DNA from: a virus
DNA: 35,569 nucleotides
Strand: one strand, 5' to 3'
IMG/VR virus record: IMGVR_UViG_3300022865_000014
Coordinates: 1-35,569 of that record
Shown: piece by piece, positions 15,956 through 22,563 of the stretch
Layout: each line of letters begins with the position of its first letter
How positions within the stretch are numbered: position 1 is the stretch's first letter
Notes under the pieces: model-generated
What the model saw: only the letters and a program-made list of their open reading frames with translations
Databases searched by the model: none
Told to the model about the DNA's origin: nothing
Program-made: the position numbers and the translations under genes

Positions 15956-17106
15956 GTTTACGAGACGCACTCAAAGCTGGCGATGACAAGCGCGTTGGCA
16001 ACAAACTCATCATGGACATGGCCGAAGGTCTAATTGCCCGCGGCATCGACGCATCCGAACTCGGCAGACTCGCCAGCCTTAAAGTCAACTCTTCGGAGTG
16101 GAACAGTCTGACAAAAGACGCCGACGGCGAAGCACACCTACACGACCTCCGCGGCATCAAGCTGTCAGCCGAATGGTTCACTGAGCCCGAATGGCCGGTA
16201 GTCCAGCAGGCGAAGCCGATCAAGTACGTCCCGGCCAAGACGCGAAGTGTAAACGGCGCGAAACATACCGTCATCTTCCCTGACCAACAGTACGGGATAC
16301 GACGCATCGACGGCGAATTGATCCCATGTCACGACCGCGAAGCCATCACCGCATCGCTTGTCGTCGCGAAGGCCATCAAGCCCGACCGGATCACCAACCT
16401 CGGGGACCTCATCGACCTGCCAGAATGGTCGCTCAAGTTCACACAAACACCCGAACTACAAGAGACAACCCAACCAGCAGTCGATGAGGCGTACCGGGAT
16501 CTGACCCGTCAGCGTGAGATTTGCGACGACATCGACATCCTCGAGGGCAACCACGACGACAGGCTTGCTATCGCCGTCACCACGAACGCCCAGGCGGCGC
16601 TCAGGTTGCGTCAGGCCAACACGACACCGGACACGTGGCCCGTGTTGTCTCTGCCCCACCTGCTGCGTCTGGACGAACTCGGGATCACCTATCACGACGG
16701 CTACCCGGCGAACCGTACGAAGATCGCGAACGGCACCGACGAGCAGACGCCGCTCTACGCCGTGCACGGCGAGGCGCTCGACATGATGAAGCTCGCTAAG
16801 CAGTCGCGGCAGTCCTACATTCAGGGCCATATCCATCGGCGCGCGTCGTTCACTGAGACGTTTGAGATTGACGGTCGGCCAACGATGGTGACTGCGATGA
16901 CACCGGGCTGTCTCTGCCGGATTGACGGTGCGGTGCCTTCCACGAAGTCGGCTAAGACACGTAAGCGGCCGCTGACCCGTTGGGAGAACTGGCAGCAAGG
17001 TATGGCGGTTATCACTGAATGGGATGATGGTGATTGGGCTGCAGAGATCATCCCGATTCACCGTGGTCGCGCCTTGTATCGCGGCAAGACGTTCGATGCG
17101 GCATGA
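15952..17106 (+). CDS. Calcineurin-like metallophosphoesterase
   Basis: 384 aa from ATG 15952 (ATGA overlap). An N-terminal helical part (about residues 1-95) precedes a metallophosphoesterase domain with NLGDLIDL, LEGNHDDR, VHGE and QGHIHRR, i.e. the GD, GNHD, H and GHxH metal-binding blocks in order. The first block, normally DxH, reads FPDQQYG, so the expected histidine is glutamine. This family includes nucleases and nucleotide or phosphoprotein phosphatases; the substrate cannot be told from sequence. Its position at the end of the late operon, after the holin, suggests a late, non-structural or injected role. Confidence 0.82.
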   Translation: MSLRDALKAGDDKRVGNKLIMDMAEGLIARGIDASELGRLASLKVNSSEWNSLTKDADGEAHLHDLRGIKLSAEWFTEPEWPVVQQAKPIKYVPAKTRSVNGAKHTVIFPDQQYGIRRIDGELIPCHDREAITASLVVAKAIKPDRITNLGDLIDLPEWSLKFTQTPELQETTQPAVDEAYRDLTRQREICDDIDILEGNHDDRLAIAVTTNAQAALRLRQANTTPDTWPVLSLPHLLRLDELGITYHDGYPANRTKIANGTDEQTPLYAVHGEALDMMKLAKQSRQSYIQGHIHRRASFTETFEIDGRPTMVTAMTPGCLCRIDGAVPSTKSAKTRKRPLTRWENWQQGMAVITEWDDGDWAAEIIPIHRGRALYRGKTFDAA

Positions 17107-17216
17107 GGTACACACTCGTCTTCGCTGCCGGTGCCGTGTCCGGTGCTGTTGCTGTGATGGTCGTCGACATGGTCGAAATGTTGATCCAAATGTTCAGCGA
17201 CGATGACATGATGTAG
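17103..17216 (+). CDS. Small single-span membrane protein
   Basis: 37 aa, starting at ATG 17103 inside the phosphoesterase stop (ATGA). One hydrophobic helix (YTLVFAAGAVSGAVAVMVVD) with an acidic C-terminus FSDDDMM. Its stop codon TAG is the first base pair of the following terminator hairpin. It may be a lysis accessory or superinfection-related protein; function unknown. Confidence 0.5.
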   Translation: MRYTLVFAAGAVSGAVAVMVVDMVEMLIQMFSDDDMM

Positions 17217-17257
17217 CTATAACCCTTCGTTGCCGTTCGGTGGCGAAGGGTTATAGC
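17216..17257 (+). terminator. Terminator at end of late operon
   Basis: Perfect 14-bp inverted repeat: GCTATAACCCTTCG at 17216-17229 and CGAAGGGTTATAGC at 17244-17257, loop 14 bases. It ends the plus-strand late region where it meets the minus-strand genes. Confidence 0.85.
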
Positions 17258-17449
17258 CGACACAGATCGAGTAAGCCGGGGTCTCCCCAGGTGCGGCCAA
17301 GGTCGTTGCCCCGGCGCACGTCACTGACGTGTCCTTTGCAACGCCGGCAACGGTATATGTGGCCTACTCGGGCGAGGTGAGGTACGGCGTCGGGCAGACG
17401 TGTCCGGCGCCCTCACTGAAACAAGATCCCCGCTACCACGGGGTAGATC

Positions 17450-17489
17450 GACGCATCGGCTCGCGCCTCCCCCTGCGAGCCGATGCGTC
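17450..17489. terminator. Terminator between late region and RNA ligase
   Basis: Perfect 15-bp inverted repeat: GACGCATCGGCTCGC at 17450-17464 and GCGAGCCGATGCGTC at 17475-17489, followed on the plus strand by TTTCGTCGTTTT. It ends 11 bases beyond the RNA ligase stop on the minus strand and is likely bidirectional. The 17258-17449 stretch between the two hairpins holds no convincing gene. Confidence 0.8.
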
Positions 17490-17500
17490 TTTCGTCGTTT

Positions 17501-18565
17501 TCAGGCAGCTTGCTGGTCGTTCCAAAACGCAGGTGTCGCTAGTGGCTTAATCAGTGGCCAGATGCGACAGGCGTGATCCTTGCCGTCAAGCATGGCGAAC
17601 ACGACGCCAGGGTGATCGCATGTCTTGATGATCTCAGCCAACTGTCGACGCTCGCCGCCAGCTGGCAGGGACTTAAACACCAAGCAGGCCCCATCCTCGA
17701 TCAAGGTGAACTGTTCCATGATGTCGGCAACAGTCGCGTGCACCCAGTCGTAGAACTCATCCGGCACCGTTTCCAGTAGTTCTGTGAGTGGGTGCCCGTT
17801 GCTCAGCAGCTCCCAGATCGTACGCGTGTTAACACCGGTCAGCAGTTTGTGCAGTCGCACGTAGTTCGGGAACTTGGCCTTAGCTCGCGTTCCGTTCGGC
17901 CAGCGCAGCACGTACCCCTCGGCGTTCGGTTCGTCCATCCCCGCAATGTCGGCAAGCGTGAGATGGTGCTGGGCTGCCGACGACCCCGGCCAACCAAGCG
18001 CACCGCAGTCAACACCGGTTTCAATGTCGATGCAGGTGAGTAGGACCAACTCGGCGCGCTCGCCGTACTCAACAACGATTCTGTTCTCTGGGTAGATGAT
18101 TTCAAAGAGCGGCGTCGTGCCGTCAATGAGCATTGACTGAAGCCAACTGGCGCACCTGGGGTTTGATTCCAGCCACCCCATTGCCCATATCGCCTGCTCT
18201 GATGTGAACGAACCGCGAGTCGAGATAGCGGGGTCGCCCTCCGGCGTCAGGTAGCCAATACCAAGAGAGCCGTCCAGCTTCTCATCAACGACCGGGACAC
18301 CGTCAGGGATGGTCGCGAGCTGTTCAAGGTTGAAGAACTTTCGGAACGGCCGAGCGACGACGTCCCCGCTCGTCGTGGTGATGAGTCCGCGCGATATCAG
18401 CGTGGCGTCGTTCCACTCATTGTCATACTGGGCGCGCTGCGCGTAGTTATGGATGAACAGTCGACCAGTTTCATCGGTCTTGCGGTGCACGAAGCCCTCA
18501 TCAATCATGCGTTCCATCAATTCAAGGTCGACAATGTCGCCTAAGTGGGTTACTGTCTTGCTCAT
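17501..18565 (-). CDS. RNA ligase, T4 Rnl1-like
   Basis: A 354-aa ATP-dependent RNA ligase (T4 RnlA family). Nucleotidyltransferase motifs are complete and at nearly T4 Rnl1 spacing: motif I EKLDGSLG with nucleophile K96 (T4 K99), motif III/IIIa FEIIYPENRIV with E155, motif IV EGYVLRW with E216, motif V RAKAKF with K229/K231. The Rnl1 signature PFRKFFNLEQ precedes motif I. Rnl1 seals tRNA-Lys cut in the anticodon loop by the host PrrC nuclease; a similar RNA-repair role here is inference. RBS AAGGAA upstream of ATG. It is 42 bp downstream of the integrase in the same direction, so it is probably expressed with integrase and perhaps in the lysogen. Confidence 0.88.
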   Translation of the reverse strand: MSKTVTHLGDIVDLELMERMIDEGFVHRKTDETGRLFIHNYAQRAQYDNEWNDATLISRGLITTTSGDVVARPFRKFFNLEQLATIPDGVPVVDEKLDGSLGIGYLTPEGDPAISTRGSFTSEQAIWAMGWLESNPRCASWLQSMLIDGTTPLFEIIYPENRIVVEYGERAELVLLTCIDIETGVDCGALGWPGSSAAQHHLTLADIAGMDEPNAEGYVLRWPNGTRAKAKFPNYVRLHKLLTGVNTRTIWELLSNGHPLTELLETVPDEFYDWVHATVADIMEQFTLIEDGACLVFKSLPAGGERRQLAEIIKTCDHPGVVFAMLDGKDHACRIWPLIKPLATPAFWNDQQAA

Positions 18566-18607
18566 TGGCTCAATTCCTTCTCTCGTAGGTCTGTGACCAG
18601 GGACTAT

Positions 18608-19828
18608 TCACACAGGGCCGTCTAAGGCGTTCAAACCGGCACCGTGGGCACTGATGGCAGGCGTTTCCAACCCTAAAGCACGATCAGACGCCGAACCAAT
18701 CAACTTGCGGCCCTCCGGTGTCGCATGAACGTAAATCATCGTCGTCGCCAACTGGGCATGACCCAACTGATCCTTGACCACGGCGAGCGGGACACCAGAG
18801 TCCGCGGCCATCGTCGCATACCAGTGGCGAAGATCGTGAATACCGATCGTGTCGAGGCCGTGCAGCTTACGGAACCGCGACCACGTGACGTTCAACGACC
18901 CCGGCGACCTCGGCACACCGCCACCAGCATCAGCACGCCAGTTCGGGAACACCCACTGCGACGACCCGTTAGCATTAACGTAGACCCACTGCTCGATCAG
19001 GACGGCGTTACCGGTCGCGCCAAGCTCAACCTCACGCGTCCGTTTACCCTTCGTCTCCTTGATCGTCATAGCCTTACCCGCAGGCTGTACTACCGAATGG
19101 CGTATGACCATCACGGCAGCATCCCGATCCCAGTCAGCCCACTTCAAACCGACGACCTCGCCACGGCGTACACCTGTCGACAAGATTAGTTCGATACAAC
19201 GCGACCATTCGGCACGCATCCGGCTCGAGCTGGCGGTCACGCCTCTACCGTCAGTATCGGTGCCGGCGCGCAGTAGCTCGCGTATCCGTCTGATGTCGTC
19301 GTCGGATGGTGGTGTGATCTCGGCCGGCACATGGATCGACGGTGTGGCTTGACGGGTAGCGACCCTCGGCAAATCCTGTTTATGGTTGCCGTACATGAGC
19401 ACCATCCGTAGATGTTTGGCGGCGTTCGCAACTGTCGCTTTCGTTGCTCCTGCCGCCAACAGCTCGTCGTAGTAGTCGTCAATCATTTGGCCTGTCAATG
19501 ATGCCGCTTGAATCTTTCCGAAACGAGCCGTCAAACGCTTCGCCCAATGCTCGTAGCCGTAGATGGTGGTCGGGCTTCGTTCCTGGCGCATCTTGGCCCG
19601 CAGCCAGTCATCGACGAGCTTGCCGACCGTGCCCTGCCCGAGCACGCCGGTTGTCAGGTCGGCTTCAAGCTCTTTGGCGACACCCGGAGCTTTACGTCGC
19701 GCTGCTGTCAGGTTGTTGGCCTCAAAGTTCCGTGACCGTTGCACCCGCTTGCCTCGCACTTGGGGCATCTCCATACGGACACGCCACTTGGGGCCCTTGA
19801 TGTGCTGCAACTTCCAGGGCGTCGTCAT
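18608..19828 (-). CDS. int: Tyrosine integrase
   Basis: 406 aa from ATG 19828, which overlaps the upstream stop (ATGA); a longer reading from 19915 exists but its extra 29 residues are Arg-rich noise. N-terminal arm-binding domain (about 1-60), core-binding SAM-like domain (about 64-150), and catalytic domain with R221 (STGVRRGEV), K260 region (KETKGKR), H331 and R334 (HDLRHWYATM), H357 (LGHAQLATT) and nucleophile Y366 (MIYVHAT). All catalytic residues are present. It recombines attP with the host attB, here evidently a tRNA-Lys gene, lying about 630 bp from the attP core. Length and motifs are typical of temperate actinophage integrases. Confidence 0.95.
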   Translation of the reverse strand: MTTPWKLQHIKGPKWRVRMEMPQVRGKRVQRSRNFEANNLTAARRKAPGVAKELEADLTTGVLGQGTVGKLVDDWLRAKMRQERSPTTIYGYEHWAKRLTARFGKIQAASLTGQMIDDYYDELLAAGATKATVANAAKHLRMVLMYGNHKQDLPRVATRQATPSIHVPAEITPPSDDDIRRIRELLRAGTDTDGRGVTASSSRMRAEWSRCIELILSTGVRRGEVVGLKWADWDRDAAVMVIRHSVVQPAGKAMTIKETKGKRTREVELGATGNAVLIEQWVYVNANGSSQWVFPNWRADAGGGVPRSPGSLNVTWSRFRKLHGLDTIGIHDLRHWYATMAADSGVPLAVVKDQLGHAQLATTMIYVHATPEGRKLIGSASDRALGLETPAISAHGAGLNALDGPV

Positions 19829-20340
19829 TCGGGCTTCACGGGGTAGGCGACTCCGCCAGGGACGAGCGTGCCAGCAACGGTATGGAGAACGTGCGTGTCT
19901 ACGACGAAGCCGCACAGCCTCAACCTGGTGAGGTTTGGCCCGAGCGTCGTCCTCATATCGAAGCAGTTGTCAGGAATATCACGAGACTTTGACGAGTCCA
20001 CGACTGCAACGGGTGCCCCGAGCGCAAGCCGACCGTGCACCGTGCGTAGGAGCCTGTGATTCAGTTCGGCACCGATGACGAGCGTCTGGTCGCTGACGAT
20101 CTCCACGATAGGCGGATAGCCGAGGCCGTTGCAGTGTTCGCAATGTTCCGTGCTGTCGCCTGGTTGCATCCCGACCCATCCGCCATAGCACGAATCCTGA
20201 TCGCATTTCACCCAGCCTGCCAGCCATGTGATCGACGGCATCTCGTTGGGTAGCAGCCATTTGCTGTCTGCCGGGAACATCTTTCGGGCCACAGCTTCCG
20301 GTAACACAACCTGCTGGACCCGCCGTTCTGTCGTCGTCAT
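19825..20340 (-). CDS. Zinc-ribbon protein upstream of integrase
   Basis: 171 aa from ATG 20340 (MTTTERRVQQVVLPEAVARK). A longer form from ATG 20400 is possible, but its first 20 residues overlap GTGACA repeats likely to be integrase arm sites. Two Cys pairs (CDQDSC and CEHCNGLGY, the latter a CxxCxGxG DnaJ-type knuckle) suggest zinc binding. The C-terminal half is beta-rich (VEIVSDQTLVIGAELNHRLL; RLRLCGFVVDTHVLHTVAGT). Not recognised. Its place as first gene of the integrase-RNA ligase operon suggests an integration- or lysogeny-linked role. Confidence 0.72.
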   Translation of the reverse strand: MTTTERRVQQVVLPEAVARKMFPADSKWLLPNEMPSITWLAGWVKCDQDSCYGGWVGMQPGDSTEHCEHCNGLGYPPIVEIVSDQTLVIGAELNHRLLRTVHGRLALGAPVAVVDSSKSRDIPDNCFDMRTTLGPNLTRLRLCGFVVDTHVLHTVAGTLVPGGVAYPVKPE

Positions 20341-20444
20341 TGCTCGCTCGTTTCCGTAGGATGTTCTCGGTAGTGCATTCCGTGTCACACTCGGTGACAT
20401 GGCCTAAATCGGCCGGACTTGAAAATCGGTTGTTACACCAGGTC

Positions 20445-20473
20445 AGTATACACAAAGCGCCTCTCTAGCTCAA
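20445..20473 (-). promoter_or_regulatory. Promoter for zinc protein / integrase / RNA ligase operon
   Basis: On the minus strand TTGAGC (20473-20468), 17-base spacer, TATACT (20450-20445); transcription would start near 20438. The -35 box is the D-arm of the tRNA-Lys fragment, so integrase transcription starts inside the attP core and the same -35 is present in the host tRNA gene. Confidence 0.65.
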
Positions 20474-20500
20474 TGGTAGAGCAGTGGACTTTTAATCCAT
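20459..20500 (+). other. attP: attP core: 5' half of a tRNA-Lys(TTT) gene
   Basis: The sequence folds as a tRNA 5' half: acceptor strand GCCTCTC (20459-20465), T8 A9, D-arm GCTC/GAGC, anticodon stem GTGGA/TCCAT with loop CTTTTAA, anticodon TTT at 20491-20493. Beyond 20500 there is no T-arm (no GGTTCGA-like motif) and no acceptor 3' strand, so it is not a tRNA gene. Next to an integrase this is the attachment core. The exact right end of the core needs the host sequence. Confidence 0.85.
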
Positions 20501-20596
20501 CTCGGGCTAGATGTGAGCGAATGTCAGCGTAGGCGTAAGGCTGTGAGCAGGTGTTATGCAGAAGGCTTATGAGTTTCCCCTTGTAATCGGGTCGAT

Positions 20597-20619
20597 TTCC
20601 GTGACATTTTCCGTGACAT
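20597..20619 (+). repeat. Direct repeats TTCCGTGACAT, possible integrase/Xis arm sites
   Basis: Two identical 11-mers at 20597-20607 and 20609-20619, 12-bp period, on one side of the attP core. A related GGTGACAT lies at 20393-20400 on the other side, with GTGTCAC just before it in inverse sense. Placement on both arms of attP fits arm-type sites. The 20501-20663 stretch contains no gene I can support. Confidence 0.5.
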
Positions 20620-20663
20620 GGTGAGAGTTCGCACTTGCGTACTACACCACGCAGACGGCTCGT

Positions 20664-21059
20664 TCATGTAGCGTCCTTCCGGTTTGGTGCTTGGAGGGTG
20701 CCGACACAGACCTGATCGATCACGTCACGGATGCCAGCCTCCGCCGGCCAGTCGTTCGTGAGGTCGTTGGCGTAACGGTAGACCGCACGCTTCGTGGCCT
20801 CAGCGATCTCGGCAGCGAACAACTCGGCCGCATCAGCGCGCCCCGTCACCGCTATCAACGCCTGCTCGGCCTCTTCGAGTTTCACGATTGAGTCAAATGC
20901 TCTGGCGGCTCCCGGCACCACGGCGCACAGAGGCACCGGCCACGCCGCGCTCAGGTTGAGCGCCGCCAGCCGAAACGGTAGACGCTTGGCGTTCTCGTCC
21001 GTCCCTGTCAGGCCGGCAATCGTTACCGATCTTCTGCTTGTCGGTTGCTGGTCGCTCAT
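20664..21059 (-). CDS. Helical protein, last gene of minus-strand small-gene operon
   Basis: 131 aa from ATG 21059 (ATGA overlap). Begins MSDQQPTSR, the same nine residues (and 24 identical bases) as the upstream gene, then Ala/Leu-rich helices (FDSIVKLEEAEQALIAVTGR; AAELFAAEIAEATKRAVYRY) and VIDQVCVGTLQ. I do not recognise a family. It is the final gene before attP; the helical content could suit a small regulator. Confidence 0.65.
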   Translation of the reverse strand: MSDQQPTSRRSVTIAGLTGTDENAKRLPFRLAALNLSAAWPVPLCAVVPGAARAFDSIVKLEEAEQALIAVTGRADAAELFAAEIAEATKRAVYRYANDLTNDWPAEAGIRDVIDQVCVGTLQAPNRKDAT

Positions 21060-21271
21060 GGTTCCCTCTTCCGGTACTTGCGTGGCATTATGCCGCCCGG
21101 TGACTCGGTGACGACGGTAGTAACCACGCCATCGATCTCCGTGGTCGTCGTGACTGTGCCGTCAGGGTCCGTGCGTTTCGTCCTGTGATTCCACGGGCCA
21201 CCCTCAACCCAATCCCACTCGATGCTGGCCACGCCCACACCCCATCTACTTGTCGGTTGCTGGTCGCTCAT
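21056..21271 (-). CDS. Small beta-rich protein
   Basis: 71 aa from ATG 21271, overlapping both neighbours by ATGA; an upstream in-frame start lies inside the previous gene and is not used. N-terminus MSDQQPTSR is shared with the next gene. The middle GVASIEWDWVEGGPWNHRTK and TVTTTTEIDGVVTTVVTESP form a likely beta hairpin, with a basic end PRKYRKREP. Unknown function. Confidence 0.6.
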   Translation of the reverse strand: MSDQQPTSRWGVGVASIEWDWVEGGPWNHRTKRTDPDGTVTTTTEIDGVVTTVVTESPGGIMPRKYRKREP

Positions 21272-21612
21272 GCCGTCACCTCGGCTGGTGTGGCGTACGT
21301 GGCGCAAGAGGTGAAGCCGGACTGGCCGGGCGTCTTTGATACGTGGTGCCATACGATCGTCCATCTCGGCAGGTAGATCCCTTCGCCGCAGTGCTTGCAC
21401 AACGTGGCGGGCTTCGTGAGGCGCTGCCATTTGGCACTTGCTGTGCCGTAGCTCAGTGACCCGTACTCGTTGACCATCGCGAAACGGTCGGGATTGACCG
21501 GGCTGACACCAACAAAATATTCGGCGTCAGGATCGGGCCATTCAGCAACGGCGATCAGGTCGCCGTTCACCATCTCATCGACGGTGACGGGTGTACGTGT
21601 CATGGCGGTCAT
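21268..21612 (-). CDS. MTRTPVTVDEM-family zinc-ribbon protein, lysogeny-side copy
   Basis: 114 aa, RBS AAGGGG 5 bases before ATG 21612. Begins MTAMTRTPVTVDEMVNGDLI, then a beta-barrel-like part (EYFVGVSPVNPDRFAMVNEY), RLTKPATLCKHCGEGIYLPR with a CxxC knuckle, WHHVS, and a second Cys before ATYATPAEVTA. The N- and C-termini are nearly identical to those of the plus-strand gene at 22817, and the CxxC/IYLP/WHH part to the gene at 24132. So the phage holds a paralogue family on both sides of the genetic switch. Function unknown. Confidence 0.7.
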   Translation of the reverse strand: MTAMTRTPVTVDEMVNGDLIAVAEWPDPDAEYFVGVSPVNPDRFAMVNEYGSLSYGTASAKWQRLTKPATLCKHCGEGIYLPRWTIVWHHVSKTPGQSGFTSCATYATPAEVTA

Positions 21613-21845
21613 GTCGTCCCCTTCTCTGTCATTTTCGTACCCTTTTTGGTACTGTTTCGGCTTCGGGTTTTGACGTCCCGCTGATAGTTGCGCTCAGCCA
21701 CCAGGCAAGCGGCACAGACCGGCTCACCGTTGCGTCGATGCCGAACCGCTGCCGAACGCGTTCCGCACGGCTGCAACACTCGAGGCAGACCACCACGGAG
21801 GCGGGCCCGGTACTCGCGGGCCCGCTTGGCCTCGGCCTCCGTCAC
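21609..21845 (-). CDS. Small Arg-rich protein with H-R..C-x2-C..Y module
   Basis: 78 aa from GTG 21845. Very basic (RAREYRARLRGGLPRVL), then CGTRSAAVRHRRNGEPVCAA and CLVAERNYQRDVKTRSRN. This G-T-x-x-A-x-x-H-x-R-x-x-x-x-x-C-x2-C-x3-x-x-x-Y module recurs in this phage at 23349 and in the tail of the WhiB protein at 31177, and in my experience is common in small actinophage proteins. Probably a zinc knuckle binding nucleic acid or a protein partner; unproven. Confidence 0.65.
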   Translation of the reverse strand: MTEAEAKRAREYRARLRGGLPRVLQPCGTRSAAVRHRRNGEPVCAACLVAERNYQRDVKTRSRNSTKKGTKMTEKGTT

Positions 21846-21979
21846 GCTGCCTCATAGAACATCGGAGCGCCGTCGCAATCGCTGTCTGACTCAATGAACC
21901 CGTAGGCACAGTCGTCGTCACCCTCGACCAACACGCCGCCATGAGTGACGCAATACTCCATCCCCTCAACCTCGGTCAT
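21842..21979 (-). CDS. Small acidic Cys-containing protein
   Basis: 45 aa from ATG 21979, overlapping both neighbours by four bases (ATGA and GTGA). Sequence MTEVEGMEYCVTHGGVLVEG, then DDDCAYGFIESDSDCDGAPM. Three Cys and one His (C-x3-H ... C ... C) could bind a metal; strongly acidic. Like the short C-x-x-H-GG proteins found among actinophage accessory genes. Real because it exactly fills the gap in a chain of overlapping genes. Confidence 0.6.
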   Translation of the reverse strand: MTEVEGMEYCVTHGGVLVEGDDDCAYGFIESDSDCDGAPMFYEAA

Positions 21980-22218
21980 GCCGGGCGCCGAGCAAATGAC
22001 GACATCACCGGGAAGGAGTTGGACCTCACTGAGTATCGGACGTAAACGTGCGAATCATCCCCACCGCTCGGCTCCGCCATCTCAAGCGCTGAGGCGATGG
22101 CTGCGGCGACTCGCTTGTTGAAAGCGTCCGGCAGCGGCTGGCGCTTGCTCGGAACGCAATCAAAATCAACTATCAGCTCCCCATCAATGAGGAGCTGATA
22201 GTTTGACTTGACGCTCAC
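21976..22218 (-). CDS. Small hypothetical protein
   Basis: 80 aa from GTG 22218 (GTGA overlap). Begins MSVKSNYQLLIDGELIVDFD, a beta hairpin, then KRQPLPDAFNKRVAAAIASA and LEMAEPSGGD, an amphipathic helix, and a final strand (SHVYVRYSVRSNSFPVMSS). No family recognised. Confidence 0.6.
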   Translation of the reverse strand: MSVKSNYQLLIDGELIVDFDCVPSKRQPLPDAFNKRVAAAIASALEMAEPSGGDDSHVYVRYSVRSNSFPVMSSFARRPA

Positions 22219-22397
22219 TTACCCCACCCGGTCATCAGGCGCACGTGATCGGCTGCCCAGGTCTCGGTCATCGACCGGATCGAGAAGGCTGCGGAGTGTC
22301 CGCATCCGTGGCACGTGGCCTTGAAGCCGTCGAGCGCTCCATCTTCCGTGGCTGGCGAGGCCGCGACCGTGGTCTTGGTTGCGAGGGTGTGGGCCAT
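22215..22397 (-). CDS. First gene of minus-strand operon, small CxxC protein
   Basis: 60 aa from ATG 22397, chosen because AAGGAGG lies 5 bases upstream; longer in-frame starts at 22448 and 22466 fall in the promoter leader. Sequence MAHTLATKTTVAASPATEDG, then FKATCHGCGHSAAFSIRSMT and a helix ETWAADHVRLMTGWGK. CHGCGH is a zinc-knuckle half. As first gene after the leftward promoter it would be the best-expressed of the operon. Function unknown. Confidence 0.65.
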   Translation of the reverse strand: MAHTLATKTTVAASPATEDGALDGFKATCHGCGHSAAFSIRSMTETWAADHVRLMTGWGK

Positions 22398-22455
22398 GAT
22401 GGCCTCCTTGGCCGTTTGGCCGGTAGCGGGGAGCGGGGTTGCTTCCATGTAGGTA

Positions 22456-22484
22456 ACTGTAAACACATACCGTCACAGTGTCAA
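22456..22484 (-). promoter_or_regulatory. Leftward promoter of the small-gene operon
   Basis: On the minus strand TTGACA (22484-22479), 17-base spacer, TACAGT (22461-22456): close to the sigma-A/70 consensus. Start near 22449, giving a 52-base leader to ATG 22397. Confidence 0.8.
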
Positions 22485-22527
22485 GCACATTTATCGTCGC
22501 CAGCGAAAACAAATCTGAAATTACCTC

Positions 22528-22556
22528 TTGCGCTGCCCGTAACAAAAGATTACGTT
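22528..22556 (+). promoter_or_regulatory. Rightward promoter of the XRE regulator / early operon
   Basis: TTGCGC (22528-22533), 17-base spacer, TACGTT (22551-22556). The predicted start falls at 22562-22564, i.e. on the ATG of the regulator gene, so the mRNA would be leaderless. No RBS is present upstream of that ATG, in agreement. Confidence 0.65.
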
Positions 22557-22559
22557 ACG
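22538..22559. promoter_or_regulatory. Operator candidate: CGTAAC...GTTACG inverted repeat
   Basis: CGTAAC at 22538-22543 and GTTACG at 22554-22559 are exact inverse copies spanning the spacer and -10 of the rightward promoter; CGTAA/TTACG (22538-22542, 22550-22554) forms a second, tighter pair. A further GTAAC lies at 22453-22457 at the leftward -10. Likely sites for the adjacent XRE protein. Confidence 0.5.
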
Positions 22560-22563
22560 TGAC

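Noticed and set aside
17251-17412. Minus-strand frame reading HIYRCRRCKGHVSDVRRG with GRTWGDPGLLDLC
   Set aside because: It looks like a small zinc-ribbon remnant, but has no ATG, GTG or TTG start after the in-frame stop at 17413-17415 and runs into the terminator hairpin. Perhaps a decayed gene; not supported enough to annotate.
20459-20535. A complete tRNA-Lys gene
   Set aside because: Only the acceptor 5' strand, D-arm and anticodon arm are present. No T-arm or 3' acceptor strand follows, so it is the attP core.
22219-22545. A longer minus-strand frame upstream of the leftward operon
   Set aside because: It runs through the consensus promoter at 22456-22484 and is in a different frame from the 60-aa gene that has an AAGGAGG RBS.
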